This document shows positions 5,345 to 5,516 of a DNA stretch of 5,516 bases, one piece after another (the stretch's first letter is position 1; each line of letters begins with the position of its first letter). The stretch is from NCBI GenBank assembly GCA_025455985.1, contig JALOLM010000170.1, positions 1-5,516 of the forward strand, given 5' to 3'. The notes beneath the pieces are model-generated. The model was not told the origin of the DNA, ran no database searches, and saw only the letters and a program-made list of their open reading frames with translations. The stretch is from Candidatus Nanopelagicales bacterium. GTDB taxonomy: Bacteria > Actinomycetota > Actinomycetes > S36-B12 > UBA10799. Position numbers and translations under genes: made by a program.

Positions 5345-5516
5345 TTAGCGCCGGTCCCAGGCGCCGGGGACGGCGATGAGAGCTTCAACGTCTTTTGTGA
5401 AGTGCCCGGCGACGACGTCGGCCACGCTGGTGTTCTCCAGCACTTCGCGCATCGCTGCGCGGGTGGCCACCCACACTGTGCGCAGGTGTTCGGCCGGGCC
5501 GGTGTAGGACGCGTCC
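5345..5516 (-). CDS. Rrf2 family transcriptional regulator (C-terminal part, start outside window)
   Basis: Reading the minus strand from the window edge gives 56 residues ending at a TAA complementary to 5345-5347. The stretch YTGPAEHLRTVWVATRAA, followed by MREVLENTSVADVVAG and a terminal PGAWDRR, resembles the C-terminus of actinobacterial Rrf2 regulators. Members are dimeric winged-helix DNA-binding proteins, many of which bind a [2Fe-2S] cluster through cysteines and sense nitric oxide, iron-sulfur status or redox. The DNA-binding helix and any cluster cysteines would lie outside the window, and the visible tail has no cysteine, so the sensing type cannot be judged. It converges on choD with two bases between the stop codons. 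The assignment rests on a short tail recognised from memory, so it is less certain than the other genes. Confidence 0.75.
   Translation of the reverse strand, partial: DASYTGPAEHLRTVWVATRAAMREVLENTSVADVVAGHFTKDVEALIAVPGAWDRR

Noticed and set aside
5348..5364. GCGCC/GGCGC hairpin just past the choD stop as a terminator
   Set aside because: The 5-bp stem lacks a T-run and lies inside the Rrf2 coding sequence; common by chance at this GC content.

Overview
The window is high-GC bacterial chromosome from an actinobacterium (Actinomycetota). The evidence is the dense GC-rich coding, a C-terminal GuaB3 (an IMP-dehydrogenase-related paralogue typical of Actinobacteria), a GMC oxidoreductase very close in sequence to mycobacterial ChoD, a GabD2-type succinate-semialdehyde dehydrogenase, and promoter-like hexamers placed as in actinobacterial leaderless transcripts. 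In Mycobacterium guaB2, guaB3 and choD are direct neighbours; here guaB3 and choD remain close but are separated by a reverse-strand L,D-transpeptidase gene, a repeat-rich intergenic region and gabD2.

Layout: 1-708 (+) is the 3' part of guaB3. It converges with 712-1569 (-), a secreted L,D-transpeptidase with a Pro/Ser/Thr-rich linker, a peptidoglycan-binding-like segment and a YkuD catalytic domain. Bases 1570-2079 (510 bases) hold no credible gene. They carry two copies of a roughly 51-61 bp palindromic element in opposite orientation, bracketed by a perfect 26-bp direct repeat, and then the probable gabD2 promoter. The ALDH gene gabD2 (2080-3651, +) and the GMC oxidoreductase gene choD (3651-5342, +) overlap by one base in TGATG and look like a translationally coupled two-gene operon. 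The window ends with the C-terminal part of an Rrf2-family regulator on the minus strand (5345-5516), convergent with choD.

How the genes may work together: guaB3 belongs to a purine-nucleotide neighbourhood and the transpeptidase to cell-wall cross-linking, so neither has an obvious biochemical link to the operon. The gabD2-choD pair could oxidise an alcohol to an aldehyde or ketone (GMC flavoenzyme) and an aldehyde to an acid (ALDH). No sterol-catabolism genes are visible, so the substrate is unproven. I see no CRISPR array, tRNA, rRNA, transposase or prophage gene. The least explained part is the repeat-bearing intergenic region; the most notable protein feature is a ferredoxin-like CxxCxxCxxxC cysteine cluster in the GMC oxidoreductase.
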